The notes under the pieces were generated by a model. That model was not told where the DNA came from, made no database searches, and was given only the letters and a program-made list of their open reading frames with translations. 64,000 nucleotides of DNA from an uncultured Clostridia bacterium. GTDB taxonomy: Bacteria; Bacillota; Clostridia; Lutisporales; Lutisporaceae. Location of the stretch: contig CALGKJ010000039.1 in the NCBI GenBank assembly GCA_937930535.1, positions 1-64,000 of the forward strand, read 5' to 3'. This document shows, piece after piece, positions 26,178-36,336 of this stretch. The first letter of the stretch is position 1; each line of letters begins with the position of its first letter. Both the position numbers and the translations under genes were made by a program.

Positions 26178-29108
26178 TTAATATTTTATCCTTTGCAAAT
26201 ATGAGTAGCAAATCTCTTCTGCTTGTCTATGTCCAATTTTTTTGCTTAGGATTCGAGCCTCTTCAAAGTATTCAATAGCTTTTGGCTTATTACTCGTATG
26301 GTAGTAATATCTTCCAATATTAAGCAAAGTATTCGCCTCTGCCCACTTATCACCATTAGTTATACATATTCTTAACGCTTCTGCATAATATTTAAGAGCT
26401 TCTTTTATTATTCTAACATCGTTTTTTTCTAATCCTAACGAAATATAAGTACTCCCAATATGGTCCAATGTTTTGGCTGTGGATGCTTCATCATGTAAGT
26501 TTTTAAAAAGCTCCAATACTTTGTTGAAATATTTTAGAGCATCTTCATTTTTCCCTAACTGTCTTTTTAGAAATCCCCTATTTCCATATAGCTTAGCTTT
26601 TAATACTGGCTCATCATGGTCATTTAAAATTTCCTCGGCTTTATCGTATATTAAGTCAGCATTAGGATAATCACCAGCATTCTTATAGACAATTCCGATA
26701 TTTAATAACTGACTAACCAGCAGACTTGTATCCTTCAAGCTAACTGCTAATTCCAATGCTCTTTGGTGGTATTTTAGCGCAAGATCGTTTCTGCCTTTAT
26801 CCTTATATATTATGCCTATGCTTCTCAATATAACAGCCAGACTATATATGCTATTTGTATTCTGAATGTTATTTTCAGCCTCAAATAATACCTCTAACGC
26901 TTTTTCTGATTCTCCAACGCGGTGATATGTAAGCCCCAGCCTTTCAGAGACAATACCGTACACTCCAATTTTATCTGCTTTATTATTTCTATAGCACTCA
27001 ACATAAGCTTGCAAGTATGGCAAGGAGCTCTTGTATTGTCCAAAATCATATAGTCTCATACCTATTCTCATTGCTATTTCTGCTTTTAAGTCTCCACTAT
27101 TTTCTATTATATTCAGATATCCGTATACTGTTATAGCATGACCAATAATTTGAGCTGCTGTGTCAATATTCTCTTGGGTTGCAGCAACATCTGGCAACAC
27201 ATCAAGTATCGCTTTTGCTGCTCTATCTACATACTGCTGTGTTTGTTGGTTTTGCTCCAGCTCATTCCTCATCATTTCCTGAATGATTCCATGAGTATAA
27301 GCGAATTCATTTTTTATTTCTAGCAGTGAATAGCTCATTAAGCTGTCAATTACATTATCCAGCTCTATTAAGTCAAACTGTTTGCTGTCTAAAAATAATT
27401 TGTATATTGGAATATTATCATGATTCAAAAAAGCACATAATGCCAGCAGTTCAATACTCCTATTATCTTTTTCTCTGAGTTTGTCAAAGGATATTTTAAA
27501 CGTTGTCAGCACTGTATGGCTGTAATCTAGTGCTTTTTTTCCCATAAGCTTAAACCTGTATTCTTTAAACAAGCTTATGTAATCTGCAAATGAAATCTTC
27601 TTATTGTTAATATAGGCTCTGGCTTGTTCCAAGGCTAGAGGGTAATACATTAATTCCTTGGCTAAGCTGGTGCAATGCTCTTCTTCCCCTGTTTCTCTGC
27701 GTCTGGCATTTGAATTACTGAATAGAAATTCCCTAGCTTCGCACTCAGTAAAATAGTCTATGTTTTTGCTGTTGATTTTTTCCAAATCCCAGCTTAGATT
27801 TTTAGTTGTTACAATAATTTCAGCACCTTTTCTGGGAAAAAACATCCTTAATTCATCCAAGTCGATTTCATCGGCATTATCATATATAATCAAATTTTTC
27901 TCTTTATCTTCAAAAAACTTTTTTATGTTCTCTATTACTACAGCTTCATCATTAGATAGATTTAGTTTTAAATATGAAGCTAATGCTCTGTACTCTCTAA
28001 ATAGCCTTGCTTTACTCTCCGCATTAATCCAGTAAATATCAGTATATTCACCTTCATAGCAGTAGGCGTATTGTTTAGCTATCTGAGTTTTTCCTATTCC
28101 TGCTATACCATTTATTATGAAAACCGAGGATTCCTTCAGCTTATTTTGAATAGTCTTTAGTATATCATTTCTTCCTGTAAAAAGAAGATTCTTAGGCGGC
28201 AGGTTGTAGAGGGAATTTATCTCACTACTGTTATTTTTATTTGGTTTTATGCTTTGCAACTCTGCTGATTTATTTTCGCATATATCATTTAATATTTTTC
28301 TAATTTCATTGGAATGAGAGGAATTTGCTTCATTATAGGATATTGTCTCCAGATTATATTGTTCTTTCAGCCACCTGATATTTTCATCGGTAGGACTGGA
28401 TAAAACAATATAATGTTTGGAGTTAAAAACCACGTTATTGTCCTTAATAATCTTTTGAATGAAAATATCATTAAAGGAAAAACCAATGAACAAAAACGTT
28501 TTAACGCCTGTAAACAAAGAAAAAAGTTTATTATACTTATCATTGCTGTATAATTCCATATATTTTTCTTCGCTAATAACAATACTGCTTTCATCTGTTA
28601 TATTTCCGTGCAGATGCAGTATCTTTTTATTTTCCGTCTGAGTAAATAGGGTTTGTGTATTGTCATTAAAATCCTTTAAGTTCTTTGGAATAACATTTGA
28701 TTCTAAATATTTATACAAAATGTGGTCATAGTTCGTTGTAAGGTATATATCAAAATCATACATAGCTAAATCCTTATAATTGTGCAGCTTATCATCTATA
28801 TTATATTTAACATTTTTCTTTATTAAATCTGATATATAGCTTTGTATATCTGCATCGGAGCGATTCAGATGATTTTTGATTACCCTAACGGCTTCCCAAT
28901 ACTCATATTTTTCCAGATGCTTATCTACCATTTCAAACAGGGATTTTTCATTAATATTTCCTGCGGCAAAGTCCAATGCACAGTCTCTTATTAATTTTCC
29001 CCAGTCGGGTATGCTAAATGGATTTGATAGTCCTGCACCTATAAATGGTACTAGACTCCGGCTACTGTAATGCTTTTGCAGTTGTTCTATAAAATACTTA
29101 TTGCTCAT
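26178..29108 (-). CDS. SIR2-STAND-TPR protein, probable anti-phage NADase
   Basis: About 976 residues from ATG 29108 (GGAG upstream). The N-terminal SIR2-like domain (about 1-280) has LVPFIGAGLSNPFSIPDWG, IYLTTNYDHILY, ILHLHGNI and FLFIGFSFND. The central STAND/NB-ARC NTPase (about 300-560) has Walker A GIAGIGKTQIAK and Walker B-like NLIIYDNAD. The C-terminal about 330 residues are TPR repeats (AVILRSIGIIYKDKGRNDLA, LGKNEDALKYFNKVLELF and others). By analogy with Avs/SIR2-STAND systems the TPRs would sense an invader and the SIR2 domain would deplete NAD+. Domain calls are firm; defence is inferred. Confidence 0.88.
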   Translation of the reverse strand: MSNKYFIEQLQKHYSSRSLVPFIGAGLSNPFSIPDWGKLIRDCALDFAAGNINEKSLFEMVDKHLEKYEYWEAVRVIKNHLNRSDADIQSYISDLIKKNVKYNIDDKLHNYKDLAMYDFDIYLTTNYDHILYKYLESNVIPKNLKDFNDNTQTLFTQTENKKILHLHGNITDESSIVISEEKYMELYSNDKYNKLFSLFTGVKTFLFIGFSFNDIFIQKIIKDNNVVFNSKHYIVLSSPTDENIRWLKEQYNLETISYNEANSSHSNEIRKILNDICENKSAELQSIKPNKNNSSEINSLYNLPPKNLLFTGRNDILKTIQNKLKESSVFIINGIAGIGKTQIAKQYAYCYEGEYTDIYWINAESKARLFREYRALASYLKLNLSNDEAVVIENIKKFFEDKEKNLIIYDNADEIDLDELRMFFPRKGAEIIVTTKNLSWDLEKINSKNIDYFTECEAREFLFSNSNARRRETGEEEHCTSLAKELMYYPLALEQARAYINNKKISFADYISLFKEYRFKLMGKKALDYSHTVLTTFKISFDKLREKDNRSIELLALCAFLNHDNIPIYKLFLDSKQFDLIELDNVIDSLMSYSLLEIKNEFAYTHGIIQEMMRNELEQNQQTQQYVDRAAKAILDVLPDVAATQENIDTAAQIIGHAITVYGYLNIIENSGDLKAEIAMRIGMRLYDFGQYKSSLPYLQAYVECYRNNKADKIGVYGIVSERLGLTYHRVGESEKALEVLFEAENNIQNTNSIYSLAVILRSIGIIYKDKGRNDLALKYHQRALELAVSLKDTSLLVSQLLNIGIVYKNAGDYPNADLIYDKAEEILNDHDEPVLKAKLYGNRGFLKRQLGKNEDALKYFNKVLELFKNLHDEASTAKTLDHIGSTYISLGLEKNDVRIIKEALKYYAEALRICITNGDKWAEANTLLNIGRYYYHTSNKPKAIEYFEEARILSKKIGHRQAEEICYSYLQRIKY

Positions 29109-29222
29109 AAATTTCATCTCCACAGCTTATTATAAAAAAATTATATCAGTTACATACTTGTTTATCAATTTGTGTCTATAATAATATAAAGCTGCGAATG
29201 TAAATCCATCCACAGCCTTTTC

Positions 29223-30194
29223 TTATTCTGCATCAAAACCTCTCCCATACAATCTGCAAGCTGCAAAGTGCTCATCTCCTGCCTTTATCAGCTCAATATC
29301 CCTTACCATACATTCCTCTGTTGCATGTGGGCATCTGGGGGCAAATCTGCATCCGGGCGGTGGATTTATTGGGGAGGTTACTTCACCCTTTATTATGTCT
29401 CTTTTATTCCCTTTGTTTTTTAAGCTGGGCAGTGGTATTGAGCTTAGCAGTGCCTTTGTATAGGGGTGCAGAGGGTTTTGAAACAGCTGGTCGCTTGGTG
29501 CTTTTTCAACGCATTGTCCAAGGTACATTACTGCTATTTCGTCGGATATATGCTTTACTACTGATAGGTCATGAGTAATAAACATGTATGTAAGTCCCAT
29601 TTCCTCCTGCAAATCCATCATAAGGTTGAGTATCTGGGCTTGTATGGATACATCCAATGCTGATACTGGCTCGTCGCATACTATAAACTTGGGCTCTACC
29701 GCCAATGCTCTGGCTATACCTATTCTCTGCTTTCTTCCGCCGTCCAGCTCATGGGGGTATGAGTTTATTAGCCGCTGCGCCAAGCCTACTGTATCCATAA
29801 GCTTGGTTACTCTTTTTTCTATTTCTGCTCTGTTTTTTAAAAGCTTGTTTACCTTTATGGGCTCTGCTATTATTTCACTTAAGGTCATTCGGGGGTTAAG
29901 GGATGCATATGGGTCTTGAAATATTATCTGCATTTCTTTTCTCATGTTTCTCATTTGGTTTCTGTTGTATTTTAGTATGTTTTTACCTTCAAACAGCACT
30001 TCTCCGGCTGTTGCTTCAAGGAGTCTTATTATGACCCTTCCTAAAGTTGATTTTCCGCAGCCGGATTCCCCTACTATTCCCAGTGTCTGACCTTTATCTA
30101 TTTTCAGGCTTACTCCATCTACTGCGTGCAAGCTTCCCGAGGGGCTTTTAAAGTATTTTTTTAAAGCCTTGGTTTCTATTAATGGTTGTGCCAT
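29223..30194 (-). CDS. dppF: Dipeptide/oligopeptide ABC transporter ATP-binding protein F
   Basis: 323 residues. Walker A GESGCGKSTLG, Walker B FIVCDEPVSALDVS, and the C-terminal oligopeptide-type segment PPGCRFAPRCPHATEEC. The signature motif is ELDGGRKQRIGIARAL rather than LSGGQ, as in many clostridial DppF proteins. It energises peptide import. It is the last gene of a five-gene operon (binding protein, two permeases, two ATPases), 20 nt after dppD. Confidence 0.93.
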   Translation of the reverse strand: MAQPLIETKALKKYFKSPSGSLHAVDGVSLKIDKGQTLGIVGESGCGKSTLGRVIIRLLEATAGEVLFEGKNILKYNRNQMRNMRKEMQIIFQDPYASLNPRMTLSEIIAEPIKVNKLLKNRAEIEKRVTKLMDTVGLAQRLINSYPHELDGGRKQRIGIARALAVEPKFIVCDEPVSALDVSIQAQILNLMMDLQEEMGLTYMFITHDLSVVKHISDEIAVMYLGQCVEKAPSDQLFQNPLHPYTKALLSSIPLPSLKNKGNKRDIIKGEVTSPINPPPGCRFAPRCPHATEECMVRDIELIKAGDEHFAACRLYGRGFDAE

Positions 30195-30214
30195 ATGCGC
30201 CTCCGTTAATTACA

Positions 30215-31177
30215 CTATTTGTAGAGATGACATTTTATTGTATGTGTTTCTGTTTGTCTGTCATCAGGGTGGACTTTTCTGCATATTTCCATGCATTGGG
30301 GGCATCTTGGGTGAAATTTACATCCCTGTGGTAAATCTGTAGGGTCAGGCATAAGTCCCAGTATTGGCTTAAGCCTGTTTGTTTTTTCTATCAGGTTTGG
30401 TATGGAGCCGAACAATCCCACTGTATATGGATGATGCTCCTTGGCTTCAAATATGTCCTCTGCTGTACCTGATTCTATTATTTCTCCGGCATACATTATT
30501 GCTACCTTGTCACAGATTTGTGCTACAACTCCCAAGTCATGGGTTATTAGCAGCATTGCGGTATTAAGCTTGTGTTTTAGCTCCTCCATCATGTTTAGCA
30601 CCTGTGCTTGTATGGTAACGTCCAGTGCAGTTGTTGGCTCGTCCGCTATTAAAAGCTCTGGATCACATGATAGTGCCATTGCTATTATTACCCTCTGTTT
30701 CATTCCTCCGCTGAATTGGTGAGGAAACTCTTTTTTTCTTTTGGCTGGTATTCCTACTAATTCCAGCATTTCATTTACTTTGGACTCTATTTGTTTTTTG
30801 TCCAGAGTTTTATGAAGCTCAATTACTTCTGCTATTTGTTCTCCTACTGTAAGCACTGGGTTTAGGCTGGTCATGGGGTCTTGAAATATCATGGATATCC
30901 TTTCTCCTCTGATATTTCTCAGCTCTGCTTCTTTCAGCTTTGTCAAATCTTTTCCGTCAAATTCTATTTGTCCGTTGGTTATTATACCGATATCCTTTGG
31001 CAGCAGCTTTAGAATGCTTAGTGCTGTTGTTGTTTTGCCTGCCCCTGTCTCTCCTACCAGTCCCAGCATTTCACCCTTGTTTAATTTCAGGTTTACGCCG
31101 TTTAATGCCCGAACTGTTTCTTCATCTGTTTCATAATTGACATACAAATTCTTTATATTTAAAAGTGTTTGGCTCAT
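30215..31177 (-). CDS. dppD: Dipeptide/oligopeptide ABC transporter ATP-binding protein D
   Basis: 320 residues. Walker A GETGAGKTTTALS, signature QFSGGMKQRVIIAMAL, Walker B LLIADEPTTALDVT, and C-terminal LPQGCKFHPRCPQCMEIC. It pairs with DppF as the heterodimeric ATPase of the importer. The ATG at 31177 follows AAAGGAG. Confidence 0.94.
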   Translation of the reverse strand: MSQTLLNIKNLYVNYETDEETVRALNGVNLKLNKGEMLGLVGETGAGKTTTALSILKLLPKDIGIITNGQIEFDGKDLTKLKEAELRNIRGERISMIFQDPMTSLNPVLTVGEQIAEVIELHKTLDKKQIESKVNEMLELVGIPAKRKKEFPHQFSGGMKQRVIIAMALSCDPELLIADEPTTALDVTIQAQVLNMMEELKHKLNTAMLLITHDLGVVAQICDKVAIMYAGEIIESGTAEDIFEAKEHHPYTVGLFGSIPNLIEKTNRLKPILGLMPDPTDLPQGCKFHPRCPQCMEICRKVHPDDRQTETHTIKCHLYK

Positions 31178-31230
31178 AATGATAAACTCCTTTTACAACT
31201 CTTGTACTGGATATTTTATAGAGATTCTTA

Positions 31231-32097
31231 CTAATCCTTTAATCGTGGATCCAGCGCATCTCTTAGCCCATCACCTATAAGGTTTAAGGACAAGACTGTT
31301 AAAACAATAGCTATGCCGGTAAAGGTTATTAAATGGGGTGCCTGTCTTATGTATTCCCTTCCTTCTGACAGCATGGAGCCCCATTCGGGCTTGGGTGGCT
31401 GTATTCCTAGTCCTATAAAGCTTAATGCGGCTGCGTTTATTATTGTAGATGCGATTCCCAGAGTTGCTTGTACAATTACTGGTCCTAGTATATTGGGCAG
31501 AATATGTCTGATTAGTATACGGGTTGTTCCGGCTCCTATGGCTTCTGCCGCTTCAACAAATTCCAAATCCTTTATTGTAATTACCGAGGATTTCACTATT
31601 CTTGCGTACCCCGGGATACCTGCAATACTAAGGGCTATCAAAAGGTTTATCATCCCTGGTCCCAATGCTGCTACTATGGCTATTGCCAATAGTATGGCTG
31701 GTATTGCAAGCAGCATATCCATAAGCCGCATTAGTATATTGTCAAGCAAGCCTCCAAAGTATCCTGCAATTGCTCCAATAAGCCCTCCTATTACCAAGGG
31801 TATGGATACTGCAAATATGCCGATTATTAAGGATATTCTGCTTCCATGTACGATACGTGCAAAAATATCTCTCCCATAGGAGTCAGTGCCGAACCAATGT
31901 TCTTTGCTGACCCCCTCCAGCCTTATGTTAATATTTTGCTTAATTGCCAGCGTATCATAGTCGGCAATTATATCAGCAAATACTGCAATAGTAAGCATAA
32001 TTATTAAAATGCTTAAGCCTATCATAGCCAGCTTATTCTTTTTTAATCTTTTCCAAACAGCTATATAGAATGATTTTTTCTTGGTTTTTTCTGCCAT
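31231..32097 (-). CDS. dppC: Dipeptide/oligopeptide ABC transporter permease C
   Basis: 288 residues from ATG 32097 (GAGGTG 6 nt upstream; a GTG 9 nt earlier overlaps that site). OppC-type N-terminal helix, then GTDSYGRDIFARIVHG, five further transmembrane helices, EAA loop EFVEAAEAIGAGTTRILIRH and the C-terminal NLIGDGLRDALDPRLKD. Confidence 0.93.
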   Translation of the reverse strand: MAEKTKKKSFYIAVWKRLKKNKLAMIGLSILIIMLTIAVFADIIADYDTLAIKQNINIRLEGVSKEHWFGTDSYGRDIFARIVHGSRISLIIGIFAVSIPLVIGGLIGAIAGYFGGLLDNILMRLMDMLLAIPAILLAIAIVAALGPGMINLLIALSIAGIPGYARIVKSSVITIKDLEFVEAAEAIGAGTTRILIRHILPNILGPVIVQATLGIASTIINAAALSFIGLGIQPPKPEWGSMLSEGREYIRQAPHLITFTGIAIVLTVLSLNLIGDGLRDALDPRLKD

Positions 32098-32113
32098 TGC
32101 TTTCACCTCAAAT

Positions 32114-33043
32114 TTATCTGCTGTATTGTGCCTTTACTCTGGGATCTATTACTGCATATATCAAGTCCACCAATAGATTTATAATGCTGAAGGCAATTGC
32201 AAGGAATATAACTGCCCCCATAACGATAGGCATATCCTTCATTCTTATGGCTGAAACCAGCAGTGTTCCCAGCCCCGGCAGTGCAAATACAGTTTCTGTT
32301 ATAACTGTTCCTCCCAGCAGTATGCCAAAATTAATACCAATTACTGTTACTACTGGTATTAATGCGTTTCTTATACAGTGCTTGAATATTATTCTTTTGG
32401 TTGATGCTCCTTTGGCTCTGGCTGTTCTGACGTAGTCCTGCCTTATTACCTCCAGCATGGTTGAGCGGGTCATTCTTGTTATTATTGCCATTGAAAAGGA
32501 GGCTAGCGTTATTGTGGGAAGTACATATCCTTTTATGTTCTCAACTCCTGTAACAGGAAAGATATCCAGCTTTATAGAAAAAATCAGTATAAGCATAAGT
32601 CCAATCCAAAAAGAAGGCATAGAGGTCATCAAAAGTGCAAATATCATGCTTGCTCCGTCGATTATTGAGTACCTTTTTACTGCCGAAATGATTCCTATGG
32701 GTATCCCCAGAGCTGTTGCCAAAAGCATACTAAATAGAGCCAGCTTAAGGGTCAAGGGAAACTTTCCAAAGATGTCCTCAAATACCGGCTTGCCTGTCCT
32801 GTAGGAGCTGCCAAAATCCCCTTTTATTGAGCTGCCTACATAGCTTATATATCTTTTTATAAAAGGCTCATTTAGTCCCAGCTCCTGCCTTAGATTTTCC
32901 ACGGCTTCCTCGGAAGCGTGATTGCCTAGTATTATTCTGGCAGGATCACCCGGTGTCAGGGATATTATAGAAAATACAATAAAGCTAATTCCCAATATAA
33001 CTGGTATTAACATCATCAGTCTTTTTATGATGTATTTGTACAT
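32114..33043 (-). CDS. dppB: Dipeptide/oligopeptide ABC transporter permease B
   Basis: 309 residues. The typical DppB start MYKYIIKRLMMLIPVILGISF is followed by SLTPGDPARIILG and the EAA loop DYVRTARAKGASTKRIIFKH. It forms the translocation channel with DppC. The ATG follows AGAGAGGG. Confidence 0.94.
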   Translation of the reverse strand: MYKYIIKRLMMLIPVILGISFIVFSIISLTPGDPARIILGNHASEEAVENLRQELGLNEPFIKRYISYVGSSIKGDFGSSYRTGKPVFEDIFGKFPLTLKLALFSMLLATALGIPIGIISAVKRYSIIDGASMIFALLMTSMPSFWIGLMLILIFSIKLDIFPVTGVENIKGYVLPTITLASFSMAIITRMTRSTMLEVIRQDYVRTARAKGASTKRIIFKHCIRNALIPVVTVIGINFGILLGGTVITETVFALPGLGTLLVSAIRMKDMPIVMGAVIFLAIAFSIINLLVDLIYAVIDPRVKAQYSR

Positions 33044-33125
33044 TTTATCCCTCTCTTTTCCTTTATTAAATATCAGAGGTATGTATATTGGCGGTATCTG
33101 ATACCACCAATATACCAGCCATTAA

Positions 33126-34655
33126 TTAATCCCAGTAGAAGTCGTATATATAGTGAATACAGTTTGCCTTTGGAGTCACACCCTTTAAGCTTACTGGGTA
33201 TGTAGCCGCATCTTCTCTGTATAAATATGGCAGTATTGTAGCGTCCTCCATAACTATATCCATAATTTGTTTTATATACTCTTTTCGTTTTTGTTCATTT
33301 ACTTCTTTTCTTTGCAGATCAAGGAGTTTGTCTACCTCTGGGTTATTATATTTGGGCATATTCATCATTTCTGTAGAGTAGAAAAGCTGATACAGCAGTG
33401 TATCGGGATCGTTTTGTGCTAATGTGGCACAGCAGGATATAACAAAGTCGCTTCCAGTAATTTTTTGTGCATATACTCCAAACTCATTTGTTTCTATTTC
33501 CATAGTTATTCCCAAATCAGCCAGATATCCCTGCATTACTTGGGGTGCTTTCCTGCCTGCAACTGTATCTACAGATACAAATTTAAGATTAAAGCCATTG
33601 GCGTATCCTGCTTCCTTTAGCAGCTCTTTTGCTTTTTCCGGGTTATAGGTATACCTTGGTATATTATCACTATAGCCAAACATATCAGATCGCAGTATGG
33701 TGTAGTTTACTTCTCCTGCTCCGTCATAAACAACTTTTTTGGCGGCTTCTAGGTCTATGGCGTATCCTATTGCTTGTCTTACTCTTTTGTCCTTTAGGGG
33801 CTCTATATTTGGATTCAGCATAAAGTAGTGAAGATAATTGGTAGGATATTCTAAAACCTCAAATCTTTTGTCTTTTTTAAATCTCTCTCTTTCAGCACCC
33901 GGCAGCTCCTCCAAAAAGTCTATTTCTCCCTTTTCCAGTGCCATGGTCATGGTTGTTTGATCAATGATTATTTTAAACTTTACGTCCTTTATTTTGGCTG
34001 GTGTTTTAAAGTAGTCATCATTTCTTGTCATTGACAAATATTCCCCATCCTTGTATTCAACAAACTTAAATGGGCCTGTGCCTACTGGATTGGCGAATTT
34101 GTCTCCATTGGCTGCGGTTACTGCTTCTTTATTTAATATTGCATAAAAGGGCAGAACAAGATATTCCATAAATGGAGCATATGGCTCTTTTAGGGTAACC
34201 TTTACTGTATGCTCGTTAATAATATCTGTTCTGTTTATCATAAAGGCATAGGTGCTGCCCATAGGAACTGTCAAGGCTCTGTCCAAGGTAAACTTTACAT
34301 CCTCTGCTGTCAATTTCTTGTTATTGTGAAACTTAACGTTTTCCTCAATAAAAAAGGTATATGTTAATCCGTCGTCACTGATTTCCCAGCTCTTAGCCAG
34401 ACATGGCAGTATATTATTTTTTGAATCCGAAATAACCAGTGTATTATACATATTTAAAATTGCGTTTGATGAATAGTCATTAGAGCTTAGCTGAGGATCC
34501 AGAGAGTCTACATTGGTTTTTAACCTGATATTGATATCTTCTCTTGTTTTGTTTTTTTCTGTTGAAACATCAGCGGTTTTGTTAGCACACCCAGCTAATG
34601 CCAGTGTTATCATTAATACAAATGTCAATGCTAAAGTACCTAATTTTTTTATCAT
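33126..34655 (-). CDS. dppE: Peptide-binding lipoprotein (SBP family 5)
   Basis: 509 residues. Lipoprotein signal with lipobox LAGC at about 19-22. The family 5 solute-binding signature region includes WEISDDGLTYTFFIEENVKFHNNKKLTAEDV and FNLKFVSVDT. It captures peptides at the outer face of the membrane for DppBCDF. The ATG has TAGGAGG, the first bases of the interspersed element at 34661-34775. It is the first gene of the transporter operon. Confidence 0.93.
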   Translation of the reverse strand: MIKKLGTLALTFVLMITLALAGCANKTADVSTEKNKTREDINIRLKTNVDSLDPQLSSNDYSSNAILNMYNTLVISDSKNNILPCLAKSWEISDDGLTYTFFIEENVKFHNNKKLTAEDVKFTLDRALTVPMGSTYAFMINRTDIINEHTVKVTLKEPYAPFMEYLVLPFYAILNKEAVTAANGDKFANPVGTGPFKFVEYKDGEYLSMTRNDDYFKTPAKIKDVKFKIIIDQTTMTMALEKGEIDFLEELPGAERERFKKDKRFEVLEYPTNYLHYFMLNPNIEPLKDKRVRQAIGYAIDLEAAKKVVYDGAGEVNYTILRSDMFGYSDNIPRYTYNPEKAKELLKEAGYANGFNLKFVSVDTVAGRKAPQVMQGYLADLGITMEIETNEFGVYAQKITGSDFVISCCATLAQNDPDTLLYQLFYSTEMMNMPKYNNPEVDKLLDLQRKEVNEQKRKEYIKQIMDIVMEDATILPYLYREDAATYPVSLKGVTPKANCIHYIYDFYWD

Positions 34656-34660
34656 TGTTT

Positions 34661-34775
34661 TTCCTCCTAACCTGTATTTAAAGTTGGTCTACCCAACTTT
34701 ACATCAGCAATCAATGAAAAGAAAGCAAGTCTCAGGAAATGACCCTAGACAGACGCAGCTTTATTTTCATATTAA
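34661..34775. repeat. Structured interspersed element, copy B
   Basis: About 85-90% identical by eye to 9111-9225, in the same orientation and again abutting the ribosome site of a minus-strand gene. The hairpin arms are AAGTTGG/CCAACTT and GAAAAGAAAGC/GCTTTATTTTC. Substitutions relative to copy A1 mostly preserve pairing. Confidence 0.8.
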
Positions 34776-34871
34776 ATCTGTTGTTTGACATATTTACCTT
34801 ACTCATATAAATAGAAGTACTTTTAAGCAATAGACTTTGGTATGAATATTTGATGAATATTTGTTAATTTT

Positions 34872-34886
34872 ATTTCAGTACGAAAC
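34872..34886. promoter_or_regulatory. Putative operator, GTTTC-N5-GAAA type
   Basis: ATTTCAGTACGAAAC lies between the MarR gene and the dpp transporter operon. It resembles two perfect GTTTC-N5-GAAAC sites upstream of dppA. Confidence 0.4.
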
Positions 34887-34921
34887 AATAAATCCGATGA
34901 TTATTTTGTATACAGCCTGTG

Positions 34922-35374
34922 TTAGTCTATGTACTTTTCCAAAAGCTCAGAATATCTCTGCACAAACTTTAATATAAATTCTTTTTCTTGTTGACTATAG
35001 TTGTCAAATTCATCATAGATGTCTATATTTTTTAGCTGGTGAAATTTATTGTGTCCTTCATAAGCTCTTTCACCTAGGTCTGTCAGCTTGAAATATATCT
35101 CTTTTTTGTTGTCCATATATTGAAATTTCTTTATAAAACCTTTTTTTTCAAGTCGTTTGGTGGTTTTTGATACAGTTCCCTTGGTCAGCCCTAAAATCTC
35201 TGCCAATAGTGTTGTGTTTACGTCTTTTTTCTGCCCTATAGCTTCAATCATATGAATATCCGCAGGATATATTTGAACGCCGCTGCCGTAGTCTCTAGGG
35301 GTTTTTGACATAGTAATGTACAGCCCAAACATTTTTTCCATTATTTTATCTAATTTAATATTAAAGTTTTCCAT
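34922..35374 (-). CDS. MarR family transcriptional regulator
   Basis: 150 residues with a winged helix at about 45-110: TTLLAEILGLTKGTVSKTTKRLEKKGFI, wing KEIYFKLTDLGERAYEGH. It sits between dppA and the peptide transporter operon, in the same orientation, so it is the likely local regulator. The palindromic sites at 34872, 36337 and 36414 are candidate targets. The ligand is unknown. Confidence 0.9.
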   Translation of the reverse strand: MENFNIKLDKIMEKMFGLYITMSKTPRDYGSGVQIYPADIHMIEAIGQKKDVNTTLLAEILGLTKGTVSKTTKRLEKKGFIKKFQYMDNKKEIYFKLTDLGERAYEGHNKFHQLKNIDIYDEFDNYSQQEKEFILKFVQRYSELLEKYID

Positions 35375-35437
35375 ATATATACTCCTTTTGCTGCTGTTAA
35401 AATATTTTCGTATAATGCACTTATTGGAAATATTTTG

Positions 35438-36235
35438 CTATAGTACAAATCCAAACATCCGTAAAACCTCAAAATAGTTATCTGACTCAAATTTCAACGT
35501 ATTGGAGTTAACCAGCTTCATTCCGGGGTAGTATGATTTTCTACAGGCTGTTTTGTGTTCCTTATATGCAATTTCTACTTCAAAATGCGCTGGCAGGCTG
35601 GCTTTTGCGTTTTTCAGTTCTTGTCTTAATGCACTTTCAGATACTTTTTTAATTTGTCTCAGCATTTCTTGATATGGGTTATTAATTGTGCAGCCTCCTT
35701 TTCCATCCTTTACTGCTACAGTCATTAGTTTGGGGTGCAGTGCTTTGCTGTACTCACAAAGCATTTGATCTCCTGATAAAAATACAGTAGGTACGCCTTC
35801 GTAAGCGGCAGCATAGCTGTAAATCAGAAATTCGCTGGCATACATATTATTCAGCTTTATATACAGGGGCTGTGATGTCATAGTATGTGAGAGGGGATTG
35901 CCTGCTTGTCCTGCGGCTGAGTGATAGCCGATAAACATTGCTGCATCGTAGCTGCTGTCAATACCCTCCACCATAGAGTATGGGTGTCCGCTCCAGCCTC
36001 TTATGAGCTTGACGTTTTCAGGCAGCTTGGAAATATCTATATTAGTTCCTGTAGCATGAGAATCCTTAATTGTTATTTCCGTAGCTCCTGCCAAAAAAGC
36101 TCCTTCGCAAGCGGCTATAACCTCTTTGGTCATCTGCTCTGCAAAGAAAGCATAGTGGGGGCTTTTATTATCTACCTCATCCCATATGGTTGTTCCTGTT
36201 AAGCCTTCCATATCTGCACTAATAAACACCTTCAT
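35438..36235 (-). CDS. dppA: M55 family D-aminopeptidase DppA
   Basis: 265 residues with the M55 zinc peptidase core: MKVFISADMEGLTGTTIWDE (metal-binding DxE), TIKDSHATG (near 63), LIRGWSGHPYSM, AAMFIGYHSAAG (near 104) and DQMLCEY. B. subtilis DppA forms a decamer and cleaves D-Ala-D-Ala and D-Ala-Gly peptides, feeding on cell-wall or diet peptides. It lies in front of the marR and peptide ABC genes as in the dpp operon. Its promoter (36350-36377) overlaps a palindrome. Confidence 0.93.
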   Translation of the reverse strand: MKVFISADMEGLTGTTIWDEVDNKSPHYAFFAEQMTKEVIAACEGAFLAGATEITIKDSHATGTNIDISKLPENVKLIRGWSGHPYSMVEGIDSSYDAAMFIGYHSAAGQAGNPLSHTMTSQPLYIKLNNMYASEFLIYSYAAAYEGVPTVFLSGDQMLCEYSKALHPKLMTVAVKDGKGGCTINNPYQEMLRQIKKVSESALRQELKNAKASLPAHFEVEIAYKEHKTACRKSYYPGMKLVNSNTLKFESDNYFEVLRMFGFVL

Positions 36236-36336
36236 ATAATAAACCTCCCAATAATAATAGTCTTGGCATATTTAGAAGTTTTGCGTAAATATGCATAATG
36301 CTATCTTGCTATCGTTCTTATAAGCAAATACATGTT

